This document shows, in pieces, positions 47,395 to 58,549 of a stretch of 64,000 bases of DNA; position 1 is the stretch's first letter; each line of letters starts with the position of its first letter. The DNA is from Sindora glabra (lineage: Eukaryota; Streptophyta; Magnoliopsida; Fabales; Fabaceae): assembly GCA_020226215.1 (NCBI GenBank), contig CM035236.1:2237001-2301000 (forward strand). The letters are read 5' to 3'. The notes beneath the pieces were generated by a model, which had not been told where the DNA came from, made no database searches, and was given only the letters and a program-made list of their open reading frames with translations. The position numbers and the translations under genes were made by a program.

Positions 47395-49135
47395 GTTGCC
47401 TTATTTGATATAGGGGCAGATATCAATTATATTCAAGAACGCCTAGTTCCAGCTAAGTTTTTTAAGAAAACTAGGGCCAAAATTAAATTTACCAATAGTT
47501 CCCCATTTGAAATTAATTTTAAACTTTCTAATGTAGAGATAGTAAATTCTTTATATAGAACAAATTAAAGTTTCTTACTTGTAAAAAATTTAACTAGTAA
47601 AGTTATTTTGGGAACTTCTTGTATCCAAAGTTTAATTTCCTATAAGATTTTAGATAAAGGGATTACCATCAAAGTTATTGAAGAAAAAAATAACTTTTTT
47701 ATTTATCAAAAAATTTTAAAAAAATAATTTGATAGATTGTAAGGAAGCTTAAATCAATTATCTTTTTGAAAAAATATCTTATAAGAAAATAGAACAGCAA
47801 TTAGCAAATTCAATTATTCAAGCAAAGATCAAATCTTTGAAAAAAATGATTATTAGTAACATTTGTGCTGACTTTTCAAATGCTTTTTGAAATAGGTTTT
47901 GAAATAGGAAGCAGCATATGGTAGAATTACCATATGAAAAGGATTTTTCTGAAAGAAAAATCCCAATTAAAGCAAAGTCTATCCAAATGAACTAGAAACT
48001 ACTAGAGCATTGCCAAAAAGAAATAAATAAACTCTTAAAGAAAGTGATCATTAAAAAGTTAAAAAGTTATTAATCATGTATAGCATTCTATATTAATAAC
48101 AGTGTTGAAATTGAACGAGATACATTAAAGCTTATGATCAATTACAAGTTCTCAACATGGCACTTCAATAGATTTACTATCCAATCTCTAACAAAAAGGA
48201 TTTATTAAATCATCTTTATTTAACAAAAATATTTTCAAAATTTGATATAAAATTTAATTTTTAGCAAATTCATATGAAACTTGAGGACATGTATAAAATA
48301 GTATTTATGATATTGTTTGGTCAATATGAATAGAACATAATGTTGTTTAGCCTAAAAAATGCACCTTCAAAATTTTAAAGGATTATAAATGATATTTATA
48401 ATTTAATTTTCAAATTTATTATTGTTTATATTGATGATATTTTAGTGTTTTCAAAAATTATTGAGCAACACTTTAAGCATCTAAATATTTTTCTTGAAAT
48501 TATTCCACGAAATGGTTTAGTTATTTAAAGAACCAAATATTCTCTTTTCTAAACAAAAATCGATTTCTTAGTCATTATATTTATTAAGAAATTATAACTT
48601 CGATCAAAAGATCAATTAAGTTTTTTGATAAATTTTTTGACTAACTTATTAAGAAAACTTAACTCTAGATATTTTTGAGATATTTAAATTATGTCTCAAA
48701 TTTATTTCTAAATGTTTAAAATTTATCAAACCACTAAATGAAAGCCTTAAAAAGAATCCTCATTCTTGGAGTCATGTTCATATAAAAATTGGTAGGCAAC
48801 TTAAGTCTTAAGTCAAGAGTTTTCCTTGTCTGCATACTTCAAATCCAAATGCATTCAAAAATGTTGAAATTTATGCCTTTGACTTAAGATATGGAGGTGT
48901 CCTTAAACAAACTTTAAATGTTAATGAGTATATAGACATTAGAATTCTGCATAACAAAATTATTTCACTCCAATAAAAGAAATTTTAGCAATTATTTTGT
49001 GTTCAAAAGCTCTAATATGAACTTTTGAATAAAAAATTTCTTATTAAAGTTAATTATAGCTCTGCCAATTCTGTTTTAGAAAAGAATGTGAAAAACATTG
49101 CATCAAAATAAATTTTTGCTCGATGGTAAGGCATT
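47395..49135 (+). pseudogene. Protease - reverse transcriptase - RNase H remnant
   Basis: The protease active site is altered (FDIGAD for the usual DTGA-type triad) at about 47404-47422, with a later VILGT block near 47605. Reverse transcriptase runs from about 47920, with the catalytic YIDD at 48427-48438. RNase H traces lie at about 48870-49130 (LRYGGVLKQ). Stops and frameshifts occur throughout. Confidence 0.7.
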
Positions 49136-49199
49136 TTAAGTGTTTTTTTATTTTGAAATTAAGCATTTAAAATGTCCTTCAAATTCCCTTCCATATTTT

Positions 49200-50765
49200 C
49201 TTAGAATAGAATTTTTGCAAAGAATAAACTAGTAATCATACCTTCAAAGAAGCCTAGAAATCCAGATCCCTTCGATTCACCTAAAAAATCAGAGTTAACT
49301 AAACCAAAACCATTTGCTGAGGAGAAAGTTAAGCAAGTTGCCTCATTTTCCAAATCCAAACTCAAACCACTTTATAAATTATCCATAACTCCTATAGAAA
49401 TCAATGATAATAATTTTTCAATTGAAATTTTGCAGGCTTAGTAGCCTCATTTCAAAAACTCTTTCAAATTGCTAAAAAATCATGGGTAGATATAGCTATG
49501 GAAGAAAAAGCCAAATAGCATATCCTTAATCAATTAAAAATTCTCTAAGCCATTTCCAACAAGAAAAACCAAATCATAATAGCAAGAACTTCCTCCAAAG
49601 TTGTTGCTCCTAAATAACCGAAACCAATTAAAATTACTATCAAATATATTAGAAAACTAAATCTTTAAAATATCCTCTATACTAAATCCAAATATTAGGC
49701 AAAGGACTTAAAAAAACTTATTCTAGAAGTCTTTCCCAAAGGGTGGCATTTCATCCTAGATACGCTACTTCATTCTAGAGAATTTTATGAGTATATTTGG
49801 TTGACCTTGGCTTAGTCAAAATAAAATATCATGTGAGTCACGATGATCAAAATTTACCCACTCATTCAAGCCACTTCATTCTAGAGAATCTTATGAGCAT
49901 ATTTTGGTTGACCTTGGCTTAGTCAAAATAAAATATCATGTGAGTCACGATGATAAAAATTTAGTCACTCATTCAAGTTTTAAAATAAAAAATTTATTAC
50001 TTCTATTGAATAGGGTTTAGAACCATTCAAAATGAAGAAATTTGAAAAATATTTTTATCCAAATTTAATAAGGTATTCTTACCGGGACTATTAAAATACC
50101 TAGGTAAATATTCTATATTTTCAAAATAAAAATTTTATACATTCTTAATTGATTTATTTTCTACATGATACCAAGTATCAAATCCTGCATTGGTTTATTA
50201 GGTGGTGGAACATCTTTAGACTAATTAGACTAATTGAAGAAAATTTTCTATCAAATATTAATAAAGGATGGGAAACCTTTAAAGATTGCTTTAATAATGA
50301 AAATCATGACAATCTCCCTATGCTTCTACAATTTTTCTCAAAAATAGGTCTTCTATAGGTATATTTTTAGGAATACCAACTTGGCTAGAATTCTCAAAGC
50401 AACTATGCAATTCTTTAAAGATAAGAATATATAAAATGGTGTGCTAATTTCAAACAATTTGCCAAAATAGAAAAAGCTAGAGTTCAAAAGTGGTTTAACT
50501 AACAGCCACAATTTAGCAAAAATCCAAAGGAAGGCATGAGTCAGTTCCCGTAAAATAAATCTCATTTCATGGCAGCACTTGCCTTAATTTCAACTGAGGA
50601 TAATTTTTGTTCTCAAAATGAAGACATCTGCTCATGCTTAAGTCTAAATCCTAAGTTGAATCTCAAGCATCTAATAATTCAAAAGAAGACTTTAAAAACT
50701 ATGCTCAATCAAATGAACATGACTAATTCGATATTGATCTTGAAGGAGATAAAATCTCCGTGAAT
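49200..50765 (+). pseudogene. C-terminal region of the caulimovirid-like copy
   Basis: Open stretches at 50149-50358 and 50569-50763 and a preceding block (about 49740-49800, HSREFYEYIWLT) form a Trp- and Phe-rich region downstream of RNase H. I do not recognise a defined domain. Its position matches the extra C-terminal or translation-activator region of some caulimovirids. Confidence 0.4.
49768..49977. repeat. Direct tandem duplication, 106-bp unit, two copies
   Basis: Copy 1 at 49768-49873 and copy 2 at 49874-49977 both start CTTCATTCTAGAGAA and contain CTTGGCTTAGTCAAAATAAA. They differ at a few positions. The duplication is inside the caulimovirid-like copy and arose after or during its decay. 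Confidence 0.85.
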
Positions 50766-51137
50766 TCTGAAGATCTAATATAAACCATATGATGAAGATA
50801 CAAATTCAAAAACAAAGCAAATATGGTTGCCAATGCAAGAAGACAAATTCTCTTTCAATACTAGCAAATTTCCAAGGTAATGCATGAGCAAGAATCCTAG
50901 TAGGATAATTTCACTTAGAAAAGGAGGCATAAAGCAATAAATTATTTGATAAGAATATTATTATAGGTGTACTTTTCTGATTTTAATTTCCAACAAGGTG
51001 GTGGTAGCCTAACTTTTTTAACTTAAATTTCAAATGTAATAATAATAGAATGTCAGCCACTATATTTTTTTTATTTAAATGTAATAATAGGGTATCAATG
51101 AATTGTTTAGGAATCTTATAATAATATTTGAAATTGC

Positions 51138-51149
51138 CTATAAATAAGG
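51138..51149 (+). promoter_or_regulatory. TATA box of the caulimovirid-like copy
   Basis: CTATAAATAAGG lies about 185 bp before the primer-binding site and upstream of a pyrimidine-rich leader (about 51180-51260), the layout of a pararetroviral pregenomic promoter. It is directed right, towards the 3' end of HMA5-A, so it would be antisense to that gene. Activity is unknown. Confidence 0.5.
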
Positions 51150-51322
51150 CATTCAACTGAGAAAACCAAGCTTTTTTGAATGCCCTCCTAAGCTTTCATA
51201 TAGCTAGTTCTATTCTATTATTCTTCTCTTGTAATTGTAAGTTTTCAATTTTAATACAAATTTTGCAATTTATCTGCCATCCGTACTTCTGTTCTTGCAT
51301 TTAAGGGTTCTCCAGAGTTCAC

Positions 51323-51330
51323 TGGTATCA
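51323..51330 (+). other. Met-tRNA primer-binding site of the caulimovirid-like copy
   Basis: TGGTATCA matches the first eight bases complementary to initiator Met-tRNA, used by caulimovirids. Sequence after it is an AT microsatellite and does not extend the match. Confidence 0.5.
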
Positions 51331-51698
51331 TATATATATATATATTAGACTATGCAGTGAGGTTTATTGCATGCACATGTAGAAAAGGACAAGGCAAGTG
51401 AGAGTAGGAGAAGGAAAGTGCATAAAGATTTACGCTAACGCTAACTACAACAAGTTTTAAGCCCACAAGTTGAAACAAGATCTAGAATAACCTCCCTCAC
51501 TAGTTTGAAGCCTTTGTCTGAATTGTGTGATAAGGTGGTTCTGATTGCAGCAATGACGACAACTTCGTTAGAAGTGCATTTATTTATCTAACAGCCAAGT
51601 CACCACAATAACATAACATTTTGTACAATTATGTGTCTAACATCCCCACAACACCATCATATGTGCGGTACAAGCAATATTTACAGCTTCAGTTTATA

Positions 51699-54600
51699 TC
51701 ACTCGATTTTTATTCCTCGTATCTCAAGGTTGTTCAGCTTCTTAGGTCGCTTGTAATATTTCAACAACAGGGAACAGCAGACAACGCTGACGGAAGAGGC
51801 CGCCATTGCAGCTCCAGCAATCCACGGAGGCAACCGGAATCCTGTTGAAGGGAAAAGAGCTCCAGCAGCAATTGGGATCCCAAGCATATTATAACCCAAT
51901 GCCCATATGTAGTTGAGGCGAATTCGAGTGAATGTTTTTCTTGAAAGGTCGATAGCAGATATGACATCCTCCAAGTTGCTCTTCATGAGAACAATGTCTG
52001 CGGCCTCAATGGCTATGTCTGTGCCTGCACCTATTGCCATTCCCACATCTGCTGCCACCAGTGCTGGTGAATCGTTTATGCCGTCTCCCACCATTGCCAC
52101 CGTGTAACCAAATGCCTGAAGAAAGAAAAATGGCATCCATTATGCCAGAATCCAGGAAGCATGCACAATTCAAAGTACAATGTATATATACGTGTCTTCT
52201 CGGGTCCTATGTTAAATCGTCATTTTCCGCGTCGTGTCCCTCGTATATAAATATTAGTGGAGAGATGAAGTCCGTTAAAAATGGCTTGAAGAAATACAGA
52301 AATTAGTTATTATCAGCTTGTGCTTTTGTATTTCAGATCATTGGTGAGTACCTGTAAGTCCTTCACCTTCTCTGCTTTCTGTTCCGGTTTGGCCTCAGGA
52401 ATAACAGTTTCGATTCCAACTTCCCTTGCTATAGAATTAGCAGTTCCCCTGTTGTCGCCTGTCACCATGATGCTTCTAATTTTCATGGACTTGAGAATGG
52501 AAATGACTTCTTGAGCACCCGGCTTCAGTGGATCAGATACGGCTATAATTCCAGCCACTTCCCCATTTATAGATACTAAAATTCCAGTATGAGCCATTCT
52601 CTCAGCTGCTGCCAGTATCTCTTCAGCATCAGCAGTAATTGCAACATTATGGTCAATCAACAAACTCTTGTTGCCGACAACAATTTCTTTATTGCGGACA
52701 GTGGCCTTCACTCCATGGCCAGTAAAAGAGACAAAATCTAGTGCTTCTGGCCAGGCCGGGTTCTCCGAATCTTCTTTGAATTTTTTGTCATACTCGACAA
52801 TGGCCTTGGCTAGTGGATGCTCGCTGTTCACCTGACATAACAATTATGAAACTATAATCAAAATTTGTATAAAACTAAGAACTTTTAAGTAATTCACTAA
52901 TCCAAACTTCTCTTGAAAAGGATAATCCATTTGGAAGAAGATGCCTACCTCAGCTGCAGCGACGAGTTCATAGAACTCTCGGAGTACCATATTTGTCAGC
53001 AGCTTTGTGTTTACAACAACAGGCTTACCGACAGTGAGAGTACCTGTCTTGTCAAAAACAATGCAGTTCACCTGCAAGATAGACTCATAGATATACTCAA
53101 ATGTCTCTAAAATGCTTACAAGTAAAATGGAAAACTCACTGCAGCCAGAAACCGCAAAATCTTTTATTAGTAGAGGCTGCACAAAAAATAAGGGGAAGAA
53201 CACTGGGGTATGAGATGCTACATAATCCAAGCCTATGTTAAAATGCTAACCTTATGAGCACTTTCTAGAGCTTGTCCTCCTTTAATGAGTACACCTTGAG
53301 ATGCACCTACTCCAGTGCCAACCATAACAGCAGTTGGCGTTGCAAGACCCAAAGCACAAGGGCAGGCTATGACCATCACAGATATACCAAACTGCAAAGC
53401 AAGCTCAAAGCTGTCCATTGAAGATGGTATCCAAGACTTTGGGTAAGCATGAAACCTTCCAGCTAAAAACCAAGCAAGCCACGTTGCAAATGAGGTTAAA
53501 ATGACCTGCAATTAACGAACAAAAATTTAAGGCAGTCCCCGATTAAACACAAGAATTCAACAAAAATTACTATTATAAGCAGGAATTAAGACACTTCATA
53601 TTGTATAGTACCAGAGGCACAAAGTATTTGGATATACGGTCAGCAAACTTTTGGACGGGAGCCTTGGCCATTTGTGCTGACTCAACGAGTCGAACAATCT
53701 GCGCAAGAGCACTCTCCGACCCAACCCGTGTGGCCTTGATATGCAACACTCCATTCTCATTCACAGTTCCTCCAATGACACTATCGCCTTTCCTTTTTGC
53801 CACAGGACGAGCCTCTCCTGTTATCATGCTCTCATTCACATGGCTTTGGCCCCAAATGACAAAACCATCCGAAGCTACTTTTGCACCTGGAATTATTTTA
53901 ATCACATCATTTTTCTGAATCAGTCTGCTGTCAATCTCTTGTTCGCCAATTACATTTCCTCCATTATCCAGGGTTAATAATATAGCTGTCTCAGGGGTCA
54001 AGTTCATGAGCTTGGCAATTGCATTGGAAGTCTTCCCCTTGGCTAGAACTTCCAGATACTTTCCAAGTAGAATAAATGAAATAAGCATGGCGCTAGTCTC
54101 AAAGAAATCTGTACCCATGAAACCCAAAGAGGTGGCAGCTCTCAAGACAGAATATACTGAATAGAAATATGCTGCATTTGTTCCCAAGGCAATTAGAACA
54201 TCCATGTTTGCAGAACCGTGGCGTAACGCTTTATAGGAACCGGAGTAGAATCTTTGGCCTATAATGAATTGAACTGGAGTTGAAAGAACCCATCTTAAAA
54301 TCTCTCCTACAGTAAGCATATTGACTACTTTGGTTTCTAGTCCATGCTTAATTCCAGGGATATACATGAAGACCATAGATGTAAGAAAGACGGGAACCGT
54401 AAAGACCAAGCTCCATAAGAAGGATCTGTAATATCGTTTGATTTCTTCCTGTCTATGAGTGTCTCTTCGTCCTCCTTCACTAAATATTTGTGCCTTAAAA
54501 CGCCTTGACCCAGTTTCCTCAATCACGTTAATAAAATTCCTAGGTCCTGTAATGTCTGGTTTATAAGATAGTGACACTTTGTTCAGTTCAGGGTAAATTT

Positions 54601-56122
54601 CTACACCTTGGACCCCTGGCAATGCTTGAAGAGAACTTTCAATCAATCTCATGGAATTAAGAGTACGGACTCCATCAATTTTAAGGTCTATCTTACTCAT
54701 GTCTTCACCTGAACTTAGAAGTGTGGCTTCAAATCCAGTGTCGTCTATTGTTTCCAATATCTGATTGTAGCTAATGATGTTTGGATTGTAGTGTACTTCT
54801 GCTTCTTCGGTTGCCAAGGCCACTTGGGCTTTTAGAATGCCTTGAATTGCTTGCAAAGCTGACTCGACAGTGGATGAGCAAGAAGTGCAAGTCATTCCAT
54901 TTATGCGTACACGGCATACTTGTATAGATCTCTCATTTATCTCGTCTTGGAGTAATGTGGCTTCAAACCCAGCATCCTCAATGGCCTCACGAATGGTCTC
55001 CTCCTTAGAAAAAAATAATAAGATTTATGAGGGGCAATACGACAAATTGATATAATGATGCAAGCATATGAGACATTAATAAGAATCAACATCAGCGGTA
55101 GAAATAACTCAGTAACCAACTAGTTGAGAGAAAAAAATATTTAAAAGGTCTGCATTACGTTTTAAATTAGTCTATATTTGAGTTAACAAGTAAGAGATTC
55201 TATACACGGGACTTCCAACTATGACTTCGCAAGAAAGATCCAAAATTCCAAACTAACGGATGGATTAACTAAACAAAACCATCTGAGACTGTAAAGCCGT
55301 ATCTTAAAACCAAAGATTATGTTATTCCACGAAATTGATCCGCAAGGAGTTCAGATCATAAGTGACATTAAGCTATAAGAAAAATCCTAAATTCGGTATT
55401 AACTCAAAGCATAAAGTATTCATTTATCGATAGTGGTGAACCCTCAGAACAAGCAAAATATTTTGAAGTCCCATATTTGGATTTCAGATCACAACCGTCA
55501 AGGAACCAGCTGTATATTGCAACATTCGACAAGATTAACCACATAAACATCCTCGCTCCAAAAAAGAAAAAAAAAATACATCCTTCATAAAACGAAGGAA
55601 AACACTTCCTTTGACCATTTTCAATATTTAAAAATTTCCGTTGAGTGCAAGCTAGCTGGCCTTGCAGCTGCGCAATTATTAATTTGTTACTTTATGTGTA
55701 AACACACACATAAACCATATTCATATTCGTATACCACCTCCTAGCTAGGGGGTGTATATATATATATATATATATATAAACAATATTCATATTCATATAC
55801 CACCTCCTAACTAGAGAAGAAATTGAGACAAAACACTTACGTTGACAAAGTTAGGATAAAACATGATCTGAGCTCGATTGTTAAGAACATCAACAACTGC
55901 TTCGCGAATTCCAGGAAGGCGCTTGATAGATTTCTCGACGGATCCAGCGCAAGCAGAGCAAGTCATTCCCATGACGGAGAAAAGAGCCTTAGCCTGTGAT
56001 TTTGATCCATCAACCAAAACACCTTTAGGGTATCTGGGCATGGAAGGGTAATGAGGTCGCGGAGACAGATGACCCCATGTTTCATTGCGAAAGCAACTAA
56101 AAGCTAAGAACTTGCTCTCCAT
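51699..56122 (-). CDS. HMA5-type copper-transporting P1B ATPase (HMA5-A)
   Basis: Second intact Cu(I) pump of the HMA5 group. Exons in transcript order: 56122-55841, 55003-53612, 53505-53251, 53071-52949, 52831-52352 and 52115-51699. All keep phase and give 982 residues, close to the 995 of Arabidopsis HMA5. Exon lengths 3-6 are identical to HMA5-B. Metal-binding CxxC pairs are C55/C58 (GMTCSAC) and C133/C136 (GMTCTSC). CPC is at 606-608, DKTGT has phosphorylated Asp650, SEHP has His689, and GDGIND is at 854-859. The start at 56122 (MESKFLAFSCF) aligns with the HMA5-B start. No second in-frame ATG lies upstream. Expected in a membrane, exporting copper to the apoplast or a secretory compartment. 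It shares direction with HMA5-B, 20 kb away across the transposon belt. Confidence 0.95.
55715..55814. repeat. 34-bp direct repeat around a TA microsatellite in HMA5-A intron 1
   Basis: Bases 55715-55748 and 55781-55814 are near-identical (CATATTCATATTC...ACCACCTCCTA). Between them lies a (TA)n run at about 55755-55778. The second copy overlaps the start of the intron, about 27 bp from the exon 1 donor. Confidence 0.6.
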
Positions 56123-58549
56123 AGAGGTTTTTGGCTCACAAAAGTGCAATGAAAATGGCAGCGGTGGCGCTTCCTTTTAAATTTGTCAACCTTGCTTATT
56201 AGAGACCAAGTTATCTTAGGTGTTGTATAGTCGGTGGGTCCGAGATTTACGTGGGCCTAACGAAAGTTGACTTTTCCTTGTTGGAGGTCCTCTTCTTATG
56301 GAAAAAGTGAGCCCATTGAAACTTTTGACGAAAAATTAAGCGGTTTTTGCTAGTTCCGTTACACCTGCCTAATGTATAGATATACATTTTTTAAGGAAAA
56401 AAAAAATCAAAAACTCGGCCTTTGTTGCTTCGAAAATTTGGAATTAAAATTTAAAATTATACAAAATCTTATAATTAATATTAATGAGTTACTTAATTAA
56501 TTATTCTATTTGATTAAATATATTTTTATGAGTTTTTAAAATAAGAATCGCATTATTATTAAATGTTAGTTTAACATTTATTCTCACATAATTTCAACAT
56601 ATTTTTAATTGAAATTTTATGTAAATGATTTAATTTTATTAATTATGCATGTAAAATTATATGTAAACAATAACACCGTAAACTAACCTCTAAAGTTATT
56701 AATATACTTGTTTAAAAAATGTAATTGTGTAAAATAATTAATTAAGTGAATACGGACACTAGTTTCAAGATTTTTTATATTTCTCCCCAAAAGAAAAGTT
56801 TTTTTTTTTTGGTATATTTCAAGACTTTGATCAACGAGTTCTAAAGGCGCAATTAAATAACATTTAATATGGTTGGAAATATAAAATTTTAAAAAAATTA
56901 TAAGTTTTTATTTAATTTAGGAAAATGCTAATAACAACTCTGGAGTGGTTGTTAAATATTAAATACATATATTTAATTAATTAAATTAAATAATTTATTT
57001 TTATTTTTAATAATAAATAAATGATAATATGTTTAATAATAAAATTACATTTAATGTTTTATTTTTATTTTAATAAAATATTTAATATATTATCATTTAT
57101 TGTATTACTAAAAATAAAAAAATAAAACATTTAATTTAATTAATTAAAGATATTCATTTAATATTTAATAATGGTTCCGGTGCTATCATTAACATTTGCC
57201 TTTAATCTATTCATTACATTTTTTAATCAATGTCATCATCAATCATCACTCAATATAAAACCATTGAAATAGAGTTTTTGCCCCTGAAAGTCTTTTTGTG
57301 TTCATCTCGCATATCAATATCCCAACAATCGGCGTCCATTGGTTGCTTCTTCTTTTTTCCCCCACCTAAGTCCTTCTTTTTTATCTAATAAAATGAATTG
57401 AAGAAGGTTTTTCAAGACAGTAACGTGTTGTGTAATCTATTTAGTATCGTAGACTTTTTGACATGTGAATTGTAATTTTTATTAAGTAATCAATGTAAAA
57501 TTGGGGATATTCAATTAGTTATGATTAAGATAATTATATTAATAAATTCTTAATCAATTAATATTCAAATTTCCTTCTTCAGTAATATATGTAAAATTTG
57601 AAATACGTAAAGAAATTTAATTGATTATACTTAAGGCAGTTATATTAATGATTTTTTCATTTCAAATGATTCTATATATTAATAGGCATCAATTGATTAA
57701 TATTCAGATTCTATTAAATGTAAGATTTTTAAAAGGTATAAATTTTAATTGATTATGATTAAGATAATCATGTTAATAGATTTATAATTTCAAATAATTA
57801 ATATTTATAATTGAAGATAATTATATTAATATATTTTTAATTAATTAATACTCAGATTTTCAAATTAAGTAATAAACGTAAGATTTAAAATAGGCATAAA
57901 ATTCAATTGATGTTGATTAGGTAATTGTGTCGATATGTTCTTAATTTTAAATATTAATATTTATAGTTAAAGATAATTATATTTGCAGATTTTAATTGAT
58001 TAACATTCAGATTTTGCAATCGAATAATAAATGTGAGATTTGAAATTGATTGTGATTAAGATAATTATGTTAAAAATTTAAATTTGATCTACTGTAAATT
58101 AATTTTATACTGTTATATATTTATATATTATGATAAGAATAAAAAATTATTAAAATTTTACTAAAAAAATTTAATTTTTAGTTACTATTTTTTTAGAAAA
58201 TACATTGACATCCCTTAAATTTTAATAAAATTATACAAAACTTCTTTGTAATTTTAAAATTTACACCAATTTCTTTTAAAATATAAAATAATTTTATATT
58301 TAAATCCAAATTTGAACCTTTATTCAATAAAATAATAAGAAAAAATATTATAAATTTTAAACCAAAAAATATATTTTATTTAATAAAATAATAAATTTTT
58401 CTATAAAAAATATTTTCTAATAAAATAAACTATACGTGTACTTTCTTATGAAAGATATTTTGCAGCCAAACAGATCAGTACTTGCGCCCATTTGTTTGGC
58501 TTATCATATTTTAGTGCATATGTTATTCTAAATTATTGTTACATAAAAA
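56123..58549. other. HMA5-A upstream region and AT-rich flank
   Basis: 56123-56350 is of balanced composition and probably holds the HMA5-A promoter and leader. Beyond 56400 the sequence is AT-rich without genes. A degenerate repeat array lies at about 57480-58080 (separate entry). Confidence 0.5.
57480..58080. repeat. Degenerate tandem array, about five units of 100-157 bp
   Basis: Recurring blocks AAGTAATAAATGTAAGATTTGAAATAGG-like (about 57482, 57579, 57712, 57863, 58020) alternate with GATTATGATTAAGATAATTATATTAAT-like and AATTAATATTCAGATTTT-like blocks. Order is kept, lengths vary. Confidence 0.55.

Larger units (their letters stand above)
44430..51345 (+). mobile_element. Endogenous caulimovirid-like (pararetrovirus) copy, heavily mutated
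   Basis: A single + strand order of degenerate viral-type segments spans nearly 7 kb: N-terminal polyprotein region, capsid-like region with zinc knuckle, aspartic protease, reverse transcriptase with YIDD, RNase H, then a long C-terminal region. A TATA box (51138-51149) and a Met-tRNA primer site (51323-51330) follow. No flanking LTRs are visible. A primer site after the coding region rather than before it suggests a circular genome opened at another point, as in integrated Caulimoviridae (Petuvirus-like). Stops and frameshifts are too many for any product. A gypsy-type retrotransposon missing its LTRs is the alternative. Confidence 0.65.

Noticed and set aside
56123..56150. A longer HMA5-A start nine codons upstream
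   Set aside because: That codon is TTG, not ATG. The ATG at 56122 aligns with the HMA5-B start.
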